Source: an uncultured Lachnospiraceae bacterium
GTDB taxonomy: Bacteria; Bacillota; Clostridia; Lachnospirales; Lachnospiraceae
Length of the DNA stretch: 64,000 nt
Assembly: GCA_910583895.1 (NCBI GenBank)
Contig: CAJTYJ010000013.1
Span: 1 to 64,000 of the forward strand
Reading direction: 5' to 3'
Made by a program: the position numbers and the translations under genes. Of this stretch, positions 17,128 to 26,926 are shown one piece after another. The notes below the pieces were generated by a model. That model was not told where the DNA came from and did not search any database. It saw only the letters and a list, made by a program, of their open reading frames with translations. Within the stretch, counting starts at the first letter, position 1; every line of letters begins with the position of its first letter.

Positions 17128-19344
17128 TTATTCGACGCCCCGTTTGAAATGTCCTCTCGTAAAATCACCGGATGGTTTCCTTTGCTCCAGAAGACCGAGA
17201 AGCACCTGACGTACTTCCTCCTTTTTCTCGGTGGTAAACATCAGCCGGTAAGCCCCGGCCCTCAGCTTTTTCAGCTCCTCCCGCTGATCCAGAAGGTATA
17301 CCGGCTGGCTGTTGTAGATGATATTATAACAGTCCTGACAATGATTTTTAACCGGAAATTCCTTCTGATACCGGTCTTTCAGCATCCATATCTCTTCCTG
17401 GCCTCTGCACCGGCCAAGGGTCTTGTGCAGGCAGCCTGCGGTCACCATCATCGGATATCTTCCATAGATGACCTGAATGGAATCTTGGGAAGATATCTTT
17501 TGCAGCTCCCGGCTGTTCAGCTCCAAAGGATTCGTCTGCATGCAAATCCCCTGTTCTCTCCAAAAACTCCGGCTTTCCCTGTTGCATGTATAGACATTGT
17601 GATCCAGGATCCTATCCCCTGCCCGGCCTGTTTCTCTCAAAAATTCATATTCTTCCAGATTCCGAAGAACAAAGCCGTCTGCCTCCAGACTGTCAAAAAC
17701 TGCTTTTTCTTTTTCAATCCGCTCCCTGGTCTTTAACCGGAATATGTGAGGAAGCGCCACATATGCTTTGAAACCTTTGCCATGAATCTTTCGAATCCGC
17801 TCCTGCAGACTCTTAAAACTGCCAAAAGCTTCTGTATAAATGGCGGAAAGAACGGCCTGCTCCCCTTTCAGACCATCTGCCAAGGCGAGCACTTCTTCCA
17901 GCTGTTCCTCGGTTTCCACGGAAACGTGCACGGGCACGAACGCAGTATCTGCCGCATCCTTTGGATAATCCTGACTCCTCTTCTGTCTCTCTTCTGGGCT
18001 GCTGCTGCCGGTTCTTTTGCAATTCTTTAACATCTGCTCCCGCAGCTTTTCCAGGGCATCTCTTCTTAGATCGTTCAGCGCCTGCACCGGCACAAACAAA
18101 GGCCCTTCCAGCTGAATCGAAAGATCTGCCCAGAAAAATGGCGTATTTCCGGTCTTTCCAAGCTGTTTTTGGAACTGACTTTCCTCCATCGGATGGTTCT
18201 TTGGAATCTGGGGAGATGCACCATACACCGTAAGAGATGCGGCTCCTCCTTCCGGCTGAAGGGTCAGTTCCATAGGCTGTCCGGCTCTGGCGTACAGGCT
18301 CCCTGTAATTGGTATCTTTTTCTCTGTCTCTGTGTATTCTTTTTTCAGAAAAGCGATCTGCCTTTCATAAGCTTTTTTGTCCCTTTGCACAGCCTTTGTA
18401 TCCTGAAGCGCCATCAGATCTCTTCCATTGTGCTGCTCATAGTATCCTCTGGAAAATCCGTCTCTGTTAAAGAGCAGCAGCAGTTCTCTTCTGTCTTCCT
18501 CCGAAACGGTGTACCCTTCTGCACCGTATTCCAGATAACAGTCTATATATTTGCGGTAAATGCGCACCACCCCCGCCGTATACTCCGGACGTTTCATACG
18601 CCCTTCAATCTTCAGCGAGCAGACTCCGGCCCCGGCGATCTCTGGCAGCAGATCAATGGCACACATATCTTTGGGACTCAAAAGTGTTCTCTCTTCTTTC
18701 CGGGACACCCGATTTTTACCTGCAAACACTTCGTATGCAAGGCGGCAGGGCTGGGCGCAGCGACCCCGGTTCCCGCTTCTGCCCCCAAGGATACTGCTGA
18801 ACAGACACTGCCCGGAGTAACAATAGCAGAGCGCACCGTGGACAAAACACTCTATCTCCAGATTCGTATTCCGGTGGATATGCACAATCTCCCCGAGAGA
18901 CAATTCTCTGGCCAGAACGACGCGTTTCACCCCTTCTCGTTCCAGAAATGCCACGCCTTCGGCACCGCAAAGTGTCATCTGCGTACTGGCATGGACTGGC
19001 AGATCCGAAAACCACTGCCGGATGCGAAGCAGTGCGCCCAAATCCTGCACAATGACGGCGTCCAGCCCCCGTTCATAGCAGGGCAGCAGAAAATCGTATA
19101 ATTCTTCTTCCAGTTCCTGCTCCTTGAAAAGGGTGTTGACGGTCAGATACAGCTTTACGCCGTGCAGATGGGCATAATCAATGGCTTCCAAAAGCCGGTC
19201 CCCCTGGGGATTGTCTGCATAAGCCCGGGCACCAAAACGGCCGCCTCCCATATAAACTGCATCCGCGCCGGCATTGACTGCCGCCTGCAGGCTTTCCACC
19301 GAGCCTGCAGGCGCCAGAAGCTCCAGTTGTTTTTTCTTCATCAT
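17128..19344 (-). CDS. U32 family peptidase with DUF3656/collagenase-like domain
   Basis: A 738-residue protein. The N-terminal ELLAPAGSVESLQAAVNAGA and the family signature ECFVHGALCYCYSGQC (about residues 165-180), followed by GRSGNRGRCAQPCR, define peptidase U32. Members are annotated as collagenase-like proteases, and several act in tRNA or rRNA hydroxylation (TrhP, RlhA). The multiple cysteines could hold an Fe-S cluster. Five codons upstream (19359) is an alternative ATG; I prefer 19344, preceded by GGAG. It is coupled to the SEDS gene. Confidence 0.88.
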   Translation of the reverse strand: MMKKKQLELLAPAGSVESLQAAVNAGADAVYMGGGRFGARAYADNPQGDRLLEAIDYAHLHGVKLYLTVNTLFKEQELEEELYDFLLPCYERGLDAVIVQDLGALLRIRQWFSDLPVHASTQMTLCGAEGVAFLEREGVKRVVLARELSLGEIVHIHRNTNLEIECFVHGALCYCYSGQCLFSSILGGRSGNRGRCAQPCRLAYEVFAGKNRVSRKEERTLLSPKDMCAIDLLPEIAGAGVCSLKIEGRMKRPEYTAGVVRIYRKYIDCYLEYGAEGYTVSEEDRRELLLLFNRDGFSRGYYEQHNGRDLMALQDTKAVQRDKKAYERQIAFLKKEYTETEKKIPITGSLYARAGQPMELTLQPEGGAASLTVYGASPQIPKNHPMEESQFQKQLGKTGNTPFFWADLSIQLEGPLFVPVQALNDLRRDALEKLREQMLKNCKRTGSSSPEERQKRSQDYPKDAADTAFVPVHVSVETEEQLEEVLALADGLKGEQAVLSAIYTEAFGSFKSLQERIRKIHGKGFKAYVALPHIFRLKTRERIEKEKAVFDSLEADGFVLRNLEEYEFLRETGRAGDRILDHNVYTCNRESRSFWREQGICMQTNPLELNSRELQKISSQDSIQVIYGRYPMMVTAGCLHKTLGRCRGQEEIWMLKDRYQKEFPVKNHCQDCYNIIYNSQPVYLLDQREELKKLRAGAYRLMFTTEKKEEVRQVLLGLLEQRKPSGDFTRGHFKRGVE

Positions 19345-19488
19345 GATTTCCTGCTCCATATAAGAGAAGGCTGTCGCACAAGGAAACCCCAGCGCCGGAA
19401 GCCTCTCTTTCTCCTGGAAAGCGCTTCCCTGTCAACCGGAGCAGCCTCTGCCGCAGCCTTTTTCGTTCTTTTCTCTTTTGTCATATGC

Positions 19489-19917
19489 TCAGAGCCTGTG
19501 CTCCGGCTTGTACAGTCTGCGGCTGGATGCGGACTTGGCAAGACGGGTCTGGCGTCTCTGCTCCTCTAAAAGACTGCTTTCCAGCTCCTGAATCTTCTGC
19601 AGCAGCCTATCCTTCTCCATCTTCGCATCAATCAGATCATGTTTCAGACTGTAGATCTCCTTGTCTTTATGCTCCACCTGACGTTCCAGCTCTTCCTTGG
19701 CATCACTGGCTTTAAAATAAAGGTCTGCCAGATTCATATTCTTCAAAAGCTGCTTTTCATCCTGGGCAAGCATATGATAATTGTCTGTCTGGGAGATCTT
19801 TTCCTCCATTTCATTCAGATATGTGGCGATTTTATGGAGATAGGCGGTACTTTCATAACCGCTGATCGTATAAACTTTTCCGTTTATCAATACTTCTGCT
19901 GCATTTTTCTTTGCCAT
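19489..19917 (-). CDS. zapA: Cell division protein ZapA
   Basis: A 142-residue FtsZ-associated protein. The N-terminal ZapA globular domain (residues ~8-60, including INGKVYTISGYES and YLHKIATYLNEM) is followed by a long heptad-rich coiled coil (about 70-120) and a basic tail. It bundles FtsZ filaments at the septum. It lies upstream of the U32-SEDS-PBP genes, consistent with an envelope and division neighbourhood. A 47-codon basic frame in the gap below it (19341-19484) lacks a ribosome site and was not called. Confidence 0.88.
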   Translation of the reverse strand: MAKKNAAEVLINGKVYTISGYESTAYLHKIATYLNEMEEKISQTDNYHMLAQDEKQLLKNMNLADLYFKASDAKEELERQVEHKDKEIYSLKHDLIDAKMEKDRLLQKIQELESSLLEEQRRQTRLAKSASSRRLYKPEHRL

Positions 19918-19979
19918 AAAACTCCCCCCGTTACCCCGCAGCGGCGCTGCTCATTGCTTTCCTGAACATTATACCCAAC

Positions 19980-20981
19980 TTAGACGGGGAGTGCAATCCC
20001 CAAATGGTGATAGGATGGTTCTGCAGCCACCCGTCCCCGGGAGGTGCGGTTCAGAAAGCCGTTTTGAATCAGATAAGGTTCATAGACGTCTTCCAGCGTT
20101 CCGGCGTCTTCTCCCAGGGCGGCAGCAAGGGTGTCAAGCCCTACGGGGCCTCCTGCAAACTTTTCAATGATCGTCCTTAGGATGCGGCGGTCCAGCTGGT
20201 CCAGGCCGTGGCGGTCCACTTCCAGAAGATCCAGGGCAAACACTGCCACTTCTTTTGTGATCCTGCCGTCATATTTGACCTGAGCAAAGTCCCGGACACG
20301 CTTCAGCAGACGGTTTGCAAGCCTTGGCGTCCCCCGGGAACGTCTGGCAAGCTCATCTGCTCCCTCCCGGTCAATCTCCACCCCAAGCACTTCCGAAGAA
20401 CGTATGAGGATGGTAGTCAGCTCCTGAACCGTGTAATATTCCAGATGATGCACCACTCCGAAGCGGTCCCGAAGCGGCGCGGTCAAAAGTCCGGCCCGGG
20501 TTGTCGCCCCCACCAGCGTAAATCTGGGAAGATCCAGGCGAATACTTCTGGCCGAAGCACCCTTTCCGATCATAATATCGATGGCGTAGTCTTCCATGGC
20601 AGGATACAGAACCTCCTCCACCTGCCGGTTCAGCCTGTGGATCTCATCCACAAACAGGACGTCCCCCTCCTGCAGATTATTCAGGACCGCCGCGATCTCT
20701 CCGGGCTTTTCAATGGCAGGACCGCTGGTCACCTTCATATGAGTCCCCATCTCATTGGCAATGATCCCGGCCAGCGTTGTCTTTCCCAGTCCCGGCGGAC
20801 CATAGAACAACACATGGTCCAAAGCTTCATTTCTGGATTTTGCCGCTTCAATATAAATTTTCAGATTATTTTTTGCTTTCTCCTGACCGATGTACTCGGC
20901 CAGGCTCTGCGGTCTTAGGCTTCCCTCAATCCGGATGTCCTCTTCGGCTGCATCTGTCGTTATAATTCTCCGGTTACTCAT
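19980..20981 (-). CDS. ruvB: Holliday junction branch-migration ATPase RuvB
   Basis: A 333-residue AAA+ motor. Walker [13 protein letters not shown] is at about residues 61-72, Walker B VDEIHRL follows, and TAPLRDRFG includes the sensor/arginine-finger region. The C-terminal winged helix is complete. I use ATG 20981, with AGAGG upstream; the codon before it is a TTG that would also be in frame. It is 21 bases below ruvA in an operon, converting RuvA-bound junctions. Identification is secure. Confidence 0.97.
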   Translation of the reverse strand: MSNRRIITTDAAEEDIRIEGSLRPQSLAEYIGQEKAKNNLKIYIEAAKSRNEALDHVLFYGPPGLGKTTLAGIIANEMGTHMKVTSGPAIEKPGEIAAVLNNLQEGDVLFVDEIHRLNRQVEEVLYPAMEDYAIDIMIGKGASARSIRLDLPRFTLVGATTRAGLLTAPLRDRFGVVHHLEYYTVQELTTILIRSSEVLGVEIDREGADELARRSRGTPRLANRLLKRVRDFAQVKYDGRITKEVAVFALDLLEVDRHGLDQLDRRILRTIIEKFAGGPVGLDTLAAALGEDAGTLEDVYEPYLIQNGFLNRTSRGRVAAEPSYHHLGIALPV

Positions 20982-21002
20982 CAATCAACCTCTGTCCTGT
21001 TT

Positions 21003-21614
21003 TTAGAATGTCATCCGCTTCAGCGCTTCTTTCAGAAGGGTTTCCACTTCCATATCTTCTGTCGGATTCACAGCGCGCACCGCCTTTAAAGCCTCCGTAC
21101 TTCCGTATCCAAGGGCCACCAAAGCCTGCACTGCATCCTGTACGATTCCCTCGGCCAGTGCTTTAGCAGGCAGCGTCTGACTGGAAGCCAGTTTTTTCTC
21201 AAAAGCGTCCTCAAGGTCCAGTTTGTCCTTCAGTTCCAAGATGATCTTCTGGGCCGTCTTGGCTCCAATCCCCGGCGTCCTGGCAATCTTTTTCGCATCG
21301 TCCGCCAGAATTGCAAACCGGAGATTATCCGCTCCCACAGCGGAAAGAATATTCAGGCCTGCCTTGGGACCAACTCCGCTGACTCCGGTCAGCATCCGGA
21401 ACATCTGAAGGTCGTCTCTTGTCAGAAATCCAAACAAAACAACTGCGTCTTCCCGCACCTGCATATATGTATAGATTTTGATCGTCTGCCCGATTCCCTC
21501 CACCACAGACAAAAGCTGGCCCGGAACCAGTACCTCATAGCCGACACCGTTCACATCCAGTATAAGACTGTTCTCCGTCAGGTCGGCAATCTCTCCCCGT
21601 AAAAAAGCAATCAT
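21003..21614 (-). CDS. ruvA: Holliday junction-binding protein RuvA
   Basis: A 203-residue protein with the three RuvA domains: an N-terminal OB fold (MIAFLRGEIADL to about residue 63), central helix-hairpin-helix motifs (MLTGVSGVGPKAG, ARTPGIGAKTAQKI) and a C-terminal domain (ALVALGYGSTEALKAVRAV) that contacts RuvB. It binds four-way junctions as a tetramer and loads RuvB. It is the upstream gene of the ruvAB pair. Confidence 0.97.
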   Translation of the reverse strand: MIAFLRGEIADLTENSLILDVNGVGYEVLVPGQLLSVVEGIGQTIKIYTYMQVREDAVVLFGFLTRDDLQMFRMLTGVSGVGPKAGLNILSAVGADNLRFAILADDAKKIARTPGIGAKTAQKIILELKDKLDLEDAFEKKLASSQTLPAKALAEGIVQDAVQALVALGYGSTEALKAVRAVNPTEDMEVETLLKEALKRMTF

Positions 21615-21707
21615 TGATTTTCTCTTTCTCTAAATTCCCGTGTTCCTTTTTTCGTTCTTAACATCATACCACGGCCCGCCAAAAACTGCAACCATATGTT
21701 CGAACGG

Positions 21708-22052
21708 TTACTCAAGTATTTCCACGATGACTTTATTGGGCATGCACACAATCACTTCATGGGTGCTGCAGACAGGCGCCGTTTCGACACAGATCTGATC
21801 CGGGCAGTCTGCATACACCATAAAAGCTTTTCCATCTTTAATTTCCAAACGGTTGCCCCCCTTGATCTCGATCACCTGATCTTCTGCCAGGTCATAACGT
21901 CCAAAGCGCTCCTTGTCCACCTGCACAGAGACATACCTGCCGGAAGACCTTTTTCCATACAGAACAGCCCCGGACAAACAGATCAGCAGAAGAATTCCCA
22001 GCACCAGCATCCAGTCGTTTTTTTTCACATGGCCTTCGTTTCGTTCTTTCAC
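21708..22052 (-). CDS. NusG domain II-containing protein
   Basis: A 114-residue membrane-anchored protein. A basic N-terminus leads into one helix (about residues 13-33, LVLGILLLICLSGAVLYG), then a small extracytoplasmic NusG-II beta domain with the conserved cysteines in CPDQICV, CSTH and VCMPNKV. The family is common in Clostridia and is often next to thiamine or FMN-transfer genes; its function is unresolved. Its start overlaps the stop of the upstream gene by 4 bases, so the two form a coupled pair. Confidence 0.85.
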   Translation of the reverse strand: MKERNEGHVKKNDWMLVLGILLLICLSGAVLYGKRSSGRYVSVQVDKERFGRYDLAEDQVIEIKGGNRLEIKDGKAFMVYADCPDQICVETAPVCSTHEVIVCMPNKVIVEILE

Positions 22053-22468
22053 CAGAGTCTCCCGGCCAAAAAAGTCAGCCTGATCAGTGTAAAATGGTCT
22101 CCCTCTTTCAGGTTCACAAAGTCTTCCAGTTCTTTGATTTCCTGATCATTTTGAAACACCCGGACCAGACCGTCCTCAAAACACTGCAGCGCATTGTCCA
22201 CCGCTTTTTGCAGATCCGCTTTTTTGTCAGAATAAAGACTGCCAAATGCTACTTTTCCGGCAGATGCCTGATCCTCCACCTCTTCCTTGGTGAGAAAAGG
22301 AACCACCTGAACCTCCGTCCCTTTCTGGTTATACCGCTCCACCTCAATCTTCACAAGAGCGCTCAAAAAATCCCGGAGTGTAATGACCGGTTCGGGAAGT
22401 TCATATGGAATATCGGAAAGCATTGGTTTTCGCTTTCCGGCCGCTTTCATCTGAATATAAATCTTCAT
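22049..22468 (-). CDS. Hypothetical protein coupled to the NusG-II protein
   Basis: A 139-residue soluble protein with no family I recognise. It reads MKIYIQMKAAGKRKP, then an acidic and amphipathic middle (RDFLSALVKIEVERYNQKG) and a C-terminal FTLIRLTFLAGRLW. The segment KADLQKAVDNALQCFEDGLVRV looks helical. The 4-base ATGA overlap with the membrane-anchored gene suggests that the products act together. The ribosome site is weak (AACGAAG). Confidence 0.65.
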   Translation of the reverse strand: MKIYIQMKAAGKRKPMLSDIPYELPEPVITLRDFLSALVKIEVERYNQKGTEVQVVPFLTKEEVEDQASAGKVAFGSLYSDKKADLQKAVDNALQCFEDGLVRVFQNDQEIKELEDFVNLKEGDHFTLIRLTFLAGRLW

Positions 22469-22577
22469 CTTCGTTTTCTTTCCTTACAGTGTTGCACAGA
22501 TCCGAACTCCCATGGACCACCACTTCTGTCCTGAGCAGAATTTCCGCTATGTTTAAAACCTGTGCCGTTTACGGGCA

Positions 22578-23492
22578 TCAAAGAGTCAACGTGACCAGAA
22601 CCGGCACGGTAAAAACACACAGCACCGTGGACAGAATAATCGCTGCGCTGCAGGTACGTCCGTCAATGCCGCGCTCCGTGCCAAGGATCATGGTCATATT
22701 GCCGATGGGCATGCCAAACATGATCATGCACACAGAAATCACTGCAGGATCCTCTGTCACAGCCCTGAGAACCGGGTACATCACAAGAGGCAGCACCAAA
22801 AGCTTGATCACAGAAAATACATAAAGCCTTGTCTCCCCGAACACGCCTTTCAGATCCGAATGAGCCAGTGTAAATCCCACCATCACCAAAGCCATGGGAG
22901 AAGCCACATTGCCCAGATAAGTTACCGCCGTCCGGATAAACTCCGGTATGGGAATCTCGAAGGCGATCACCAGGATTGCAATCGCACAGCAGACGGTCCC
23001 CGGGTTGATCATGGACTTCAGAGCCGATGCCGACAGCTTCCCGTCCATCACCATCATTCCATAAGTATAAAAAAAGATATTGAACACCACAAGAAATTCT
23101 GTCACATACACGACGTATTCCGGGCCCAGGATGCTGTTTACCACCGGAATTCCGATAAATCCCAGGTTGGAAAACACAAACATCAGCTGGAAGATCTTGC
23201 GCTGGTCGGGATCTTTGTCAAAAAATGGCGTCAGCACCATGCCCACTGCGATAAAAAATACAAACATCCCCGCTGCAATGGCCCCCATCTGGACCATCGT
23301 ATTCAGAGAAATCTGTCCCACTGAATTGGCCGCACTGGCAAAAAACAAAAGGGGATTGAACACATTGACAATCATCCCGGACAGCTGTTCATTGGTATGC
23401 ACATCCATCATCCCTTTTTTGGCAATCAGATAGCCGGTCCCGATCATAATCAAAAGAGCCAGCATCTGAAAAGACACCGTCACGAAAGTCAT
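22578..23492 (-). CDS. AEC (auxin efflux carrier) family transporter
   Basis: A 304-residue permease with about ten hydrophobic helices in two five-helix halves. Typical AEC features are GYLIAKKGMMD near the start and NLGFIGIPVVNSILG in the middle, with PLVMYPVLRA and MFGMPIGNMTMIL in the second half. Bacterial members move small organic acids such as malate or malonate, but the substrate cannot be read here. The ATG follows AGGAGGTAG. A DUF554 membrane gene lies 38 bases upstream on the same strand. Confidence 0.88.
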   Translation of the reverse strand: MTFVTVSFQMLALLIMIGTGYLIAKKGMMDVHTNEQLSGMIVNVFNPLLFFASAANSVGQISLNTMVQMGAIAAGMFVFFIAVGMVLTPFFDKDPDQRKIFQLMFVFSNLGFIGIPVVNSILGPEYVVYVTEFLVVFNIFFYTYGMMVMDGKLSASALKSMINPGTVCCAIAILVIAFEIPIPEFIRTAVTYLGNVASPMALVMVGFTLAHSDLKGVFGETRLYVFSVIKLLVLPLVMYPVLRAVTEDPAVISVCMIMFGMPIGNMTMILGTERGIDGRTCSAAIILSTVLCVFTVPVLVTLTL

Positions 23493-23530
23493 CTCTTTCT
23501 ACCTCCTGACTGAAATTTGGCTGTTTCCTC

Positions 23531-24211
23531 TTACCCCACGAGTTCCATCAGCCAGCAAAACAAAACCGGAACCACCAAAGACGGCAGCATATTCATGGTC
23601 TTGCAGTCCTTAATGTTCAGAATCGAAAGTCCGGAGCTGGCAATCAGAAAACCTCCCACCACGGACAGTTCCGTCATCATGTCTGTGGTCATAAAATTTC
23701 CCAGCAGCAGAGCCGCTGCGTAGATCATTCCCTGCCAGCAGAACAAAACCCCCGCAGTCAGCGCCATACCGATCCCATAAGTGGACGCCAGCACCATGGA
23801 AGTCACAAAATCCAGCGTCGCATTGGTAAACAGATAGGTATGATCCCCGTAGAGTGCACTCTGCACCGGACCAAGTATGGACAACGTTCCAATACAGAAC
23901 AGAAGGATTCCTGTGGAGAGGCCTTTGCTTAAGTTCCCTTTGGAAAACCGGCCGGTCAGCCTCTGAAAGCGCCCCTCAATGTCCAGGACTGTCCCAATCA
24001 GGCTCCCAAGAGCCAGACTGACGATAAACAGCACCGGGTAGCTGCTGTTCGGCATGTTTTGAACCACCGCATTGATCCCAAGTCCCGCCGCCGCCAGGCC
24101 CATGGCCGTATACAAGGCACTCTGCTGCTCTTCTTTGATCCCTTTCTTAAAAATACTCCCAATCACACTTCCCGCCAGTATTGTGCAGGTATTTACAATG
24201 GTTCCTGTCAT
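23531..24211 (-). CDS. DUF554 family membrane protein (YdfK-like)
   Basis: A 226-residue polytopic protein with about seven hydrophobic segments. The N-terminal GTIVNTCTILAGSVIGSIF and the Gly-rich GLAAAGLGINAVVQNM are characteristic of DUF554. The function is unknown; the gene is probably an inner-membrane transporter-like protein. GAGGAATG precedes the ATG. It is transcribed ahead of the AEC permease and divergent from the chemoreceptor. Confidence 0.88.
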   Translation of the reverse strand: MTGTIVNTCTILAGSVIGSIFKKGIKEEQQSALYTAMGLAAAGLGINAVVQNMPNSSYPVLFIVSLALGSLIGTVLDIEGRFQRLTGRFSKGNLSKGLSTGILLFCIGTLSILGPVQSALYGDHTYLFTNATLDFVTSMVLASTYGIGMALTAGVLFCWQGMIYAAALLLGNFMTTDMMTELSVVGGFLIASSGLSILNIKDCKTMNMLPSLVVPVLFCWLMELVG

Positions 24212-24367
24212 CTGTCATTCCTCATTTTCTGTATCTTGTCCGACATGGCGGACACATAATTAAGCATAGCATTTTTTTCCGGCTTGTCAATATTGTATTG
24301 CTATTTGTCTGCTTTTTCGGTAAACTGAAGGTAGTGGTTTTTTAAGTATCATATAAGGAGAACAAAC

Positions 24368-26047
24368 ATGAAAAAAGCAATGAATCAATCCAAGCTCATT
24401 TCCATTTTAAATGGAATCTCCATCATTGCCCTTGTGCTGATGCTGCTTCTTCTGTTCGCTTACGCGACTACAAACAAACAGCTCAGTACGGACAGTGAAA
24501 ACCGGTTCAACCTTACCTACAACGCCAACCGGTTTATGAATGGTTCCGCCTACCTGACCAATGAGGTCCGCGCCTATGCGGCAACCGGCGAGCAGGTACA
24601 TTATGACAATTACTGGAATGAGATTAATACCTTAAAAAACAGGGATCAGGGTCTTGCAGCCATGCAGGAAATCGGAATCACCAAGGAAGAGCAGTCTATG
24701 ATCGATCAGATGTCTTCTATTTCCAACAACCTGGTGCCCTTAGAGGAGCAGGCCATGGAGAATGTCCAGGCCGGACGGCTTCAGGAAGCAGTGGACTATG
24801 TATATGGCGCGGATTACACTGCCTCCATCACACAGATCAACACCCTGAAAGAACAGTTTCTCACCACCCTGGACTCCAGAACTTCTTCAGATATCCAGGC
24901 TCTGAACCTACGCTCAATGATCATCAAATCCCTGATCTATCTGGCACTGGTTTTCGTAGCCGTGATTCAGTTCTTCATCATGACGGTAGTCAAAAAACGG
25001 GTATTGCAGCCAGTCCTCCATGTCCGTGACCAGATGGGGGAAATTTCCAGGGGTAATCTGTCAGCAGAATTTCTTCTGGAATCTGACACTTCCGAGATCG
25101 GAATGCTGGTGGAATCCATCCATGAAACCAAACGGGAACTGAAAAAATACATACATGATATCGATTCCAAACTGGCACAGATGGCAGAGGGAAAGATGGA
25201 TCTGATCATCGGCAGCGATTACCGGGGAGAATTCCTTCCGATACAAAATGCCATGCGTCAGATCCTGGAGGCTTTAAATGCCGCACTCTCCCAGATCCGT
25301 CATACAGCAGACCAGGTATCAGAGGAATCCGAACGGATGGCATCCGATGCACAGGTGCTCTCCGATGGAGCCACCGAACAGGCGTCTGCTGTGGAAGAGT
25401 TATCCGCCAGTATCCAGACGCTGTCCGAGCAGGTTAAACACACTTCCCTGGATGCAGATGTGGCCAGAAAGTCCTCCATGGAATCGGCGGACCAGCTGCA
25501 GGCATGCAATCAGAAGATGGAAGAGCTGACCTCTGCCATGGGAGATATCTCCAAATCTTCTCAGCAGATCAGCGGAATCATCAAGACCATCGAAGATATC
25601 TCCTTCCAGACCAATATACTGGCGCTCAATGCCGCTGTGGAGGCTGCCCGGGCCGGGGAAGCCGGCAAAGGCTTTGCCGTGGTAGCCGATGAGGTACAAG
25701 GACTTGCCACCAAGAGTTCTGTTGCCGCAAAGAACATCACCAAACTGATCGAAGACTCCATGCAGTTAGTCCAGCACGGAACTTCTCTTTCTGAAGATAC
25801 CACCAGCGCTCTGACTACCAGCGTAACCAGCGCGCGACAGTCCGCAGAACTGATCCAGCGGATCGCGGATTCTGCTCAGCAGCAGTCAGAGTCGCTGATG
25901 CAGCTGTCAGAGGGCGTGGAGCAGATCTCCGACGTGGTCCAGACCAACGCCGCCACTGCCGAAAAATCTTCCATGTCCGCCAATGAACTGAACAAGCGTG
26001 CGGATGATCTGAAAAAATCGGTCCAGAGATTCCAGCTTCGCGGATAA
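24368..26047 (+). CDS. Methyl-accepting chemotaxis protein
   Basis: A 559-residue chemoreceptor. TM1 (about residues 11-31) and TM2 (about 187-207) flank a four-helix-bundle type sensor. A HAMP segment (about 208-265) leads to the long signalling hairpin, whose conserved tip reads [18 protein letters not shown] and [11 protein letters not shown]. Methylation helices are rich in Gln/Glu/Ala. It ends in FQLRG without an obvious CheR-binding pentapeptide. The ligand is unknown. It is a lone gene with good AAGGAG spacing and a strong terminator, implying a motile organism with Che proteins elsewhere. Confidence 0.95.
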   Translation: MKKAMNQSKLISILNGISIIALVLMLLLLFAYATTNKQLSTDSENRFNLTYNANRFMNGSAYLTNEVRAYAATGEQVHYDNYWNEINTLKNRDQGLAAMQEIGITKEEQSMIDQMSSISNNLVPLEEQAMENVQAGRLQEAVDYVYGADYTASITQINTLKEQFLTTLDSRTSSDIQALNLRSMIIKSLIYLALVFVAVIQFFIMTVVKKRVLQPVLHVRDQMGEISRGNLSAEFLLESDTSEIGMLVESIHETKRELKKYIHDIDSKLAQMAEGKMDLIIGSDYRGEFLPIQNAMRQILEALNAALSQIRHTADQVSEESERMASDAQVLSDGATEQASAVEELSASIQTLSEQVKHTSLDADVARKSSMESADQLQACNQKMEELTSAMGDISKSSQQISGIIKTIEDISFQTNILALNAAVEAARAGEAGKGFAVVADEVQGLATKSSVAAKNITKLIEDSMQLVQHGTSLSEDTTSALTTSVTSARQSAELIQRIADSAQQQSESLMQLSEGVEQISDVVQTNAATAEKSSMSANELNKRADDLKKSVQRFQLRG

Positions 26048-26063
26048 AACCTTTCCGCAAAAA

Positions 26064-26107
26064 AGCTCCCGGCTGTTCCATAACTGGCGCAGCCGGGAGC
26101 TCTTTTT
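26064..26107. terminator. Strong bidirectional terminator between the chemoreceptor and rnfB
   Basis: A 12-bp perfect stem (AGCTCCCGGCTG / CAGCCGGGAGCT) has a 14-base loop. A U-tract follows on the plus strand (UUUUU) and on the minus strand (UUUUUU), so it serves both convergent units. Confidence 0.9.
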
Positions 26108-26122
26108 GAATCTGTCATTTGA

Positions 26123-26914
26123 TTATTTTATAATCTTCCGCGGACACTCTTCCACACATTTTCCGCATCCGGTACATTTCTCATAATCCACATGAGCCAC
26201 GTTGCCTTCCACGGCAATGGCGCCTGCCTCGCAGTTCTTCACACATTTCATACAGCCGATACAGCCGGCTTTGCATGCTTTTGTAACATCTTTTCCTTTG
26301 TCATGCGAGTTGCACTGTACATAGTGAACGCCCTTTGCCGGCACAAGCTCGATCAGCTTCTTCGGACAGGCTGCCACGCATTTGCCGCAGGCCTTGCAGG
26401 CATCCGGATCCACCACTGCCACACCATTCACAATGTGAATGGCGTCAAACTGACATTCCTTGACGCAGGCACCGTATCCAAGACATCCAAAGGTACAGAT
26501 CTTGTCGCCGCCGTTTTGCATCATGCTCACAAACCGGCAGTCCCCGGCACCTGTGTACTCGTAGTTGCGGGGCGCAAGATCGCAGGTGCCGGCGCATTTT
26601 ACAAAGGCAACCTTATGGACACCGGCTCCGGCCTCCACACCCATGATGGCTGCAATCTGCTCTCCCACCGGCGCGCCTCCCACGGGACAGCCGTTCACCG
26701 GCGCTTCCCCCTGGGCGATGGCTGCCGCCAGACCGTCACAGCCCGCATAACCACAGCCGCCGCAGTTGTTGCCCGGAAGACATTCCCGGATTGCAACTTC
26801 CTTTTCGTCTACTTCCACAGCGAATTTTTCACCGGCCGCTCCCAGAAACAGACCGATGAAAACGCCAACACCGCCTACAATGACTGTAGCGATGACGATT
26901 CCAACTATACTCAT
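26123..26914 (-). CDS. rnfB: Rnf complex subunit RnfB
   Basis: A 263-residue iron-sulfur subunit that takes electrons from ferredoxin. One N-terminal membrane helix (about residues 3-25) precedes the CLPGNNCGGCGYAGC cluster motif (about 45-59). Several ferredoxin-type motifs follow (CKACGKCVAACPKKL, CIGCMKCVKNCEAG, CTGCGKCVEECPRK). It is the last gene of rnfCDGEAB. The extra 4Fe-4S motifs match the long clostridial RnfB. Confidence 0.97.
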   Translation of the reverse strand: MSIVGIVIATVIVGGVGVFIGLFLGAAGEKFAVEVDEKEVAIRECLPGNNCGGCGYAGCDGLAAAIAQGEAPVNGCPVGGAPVGEQIAAIMGVEAGAGVHKVAFVKCAGTCDLAPRNYEYTGAGDCRFVSMMQNGGDKICTFGCLGYGACVKECQFDAIHIVNGVAVVDPDACKACGKCVAACPKKLIELVPAKGVHYVQCNSHDKGKDVTKACKAGCIGCMKCVKNCEAGAIAVEGNVAHVDYEKCTGCGKCVEECPRKIIK

Positions 26915-26926
26915 TGTCTTACCCCC

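Noticed and set aside
18169..19101. 310-codon plus-strand frame
   Set aside because: It lies wholly antisense to the U32 peptidase and is low-complexity shadow translation.
19341..19484. 47-codon basic frame after zapA
   Set aside because: No ribosome site, overlap with the U32 start and no recognisable family.
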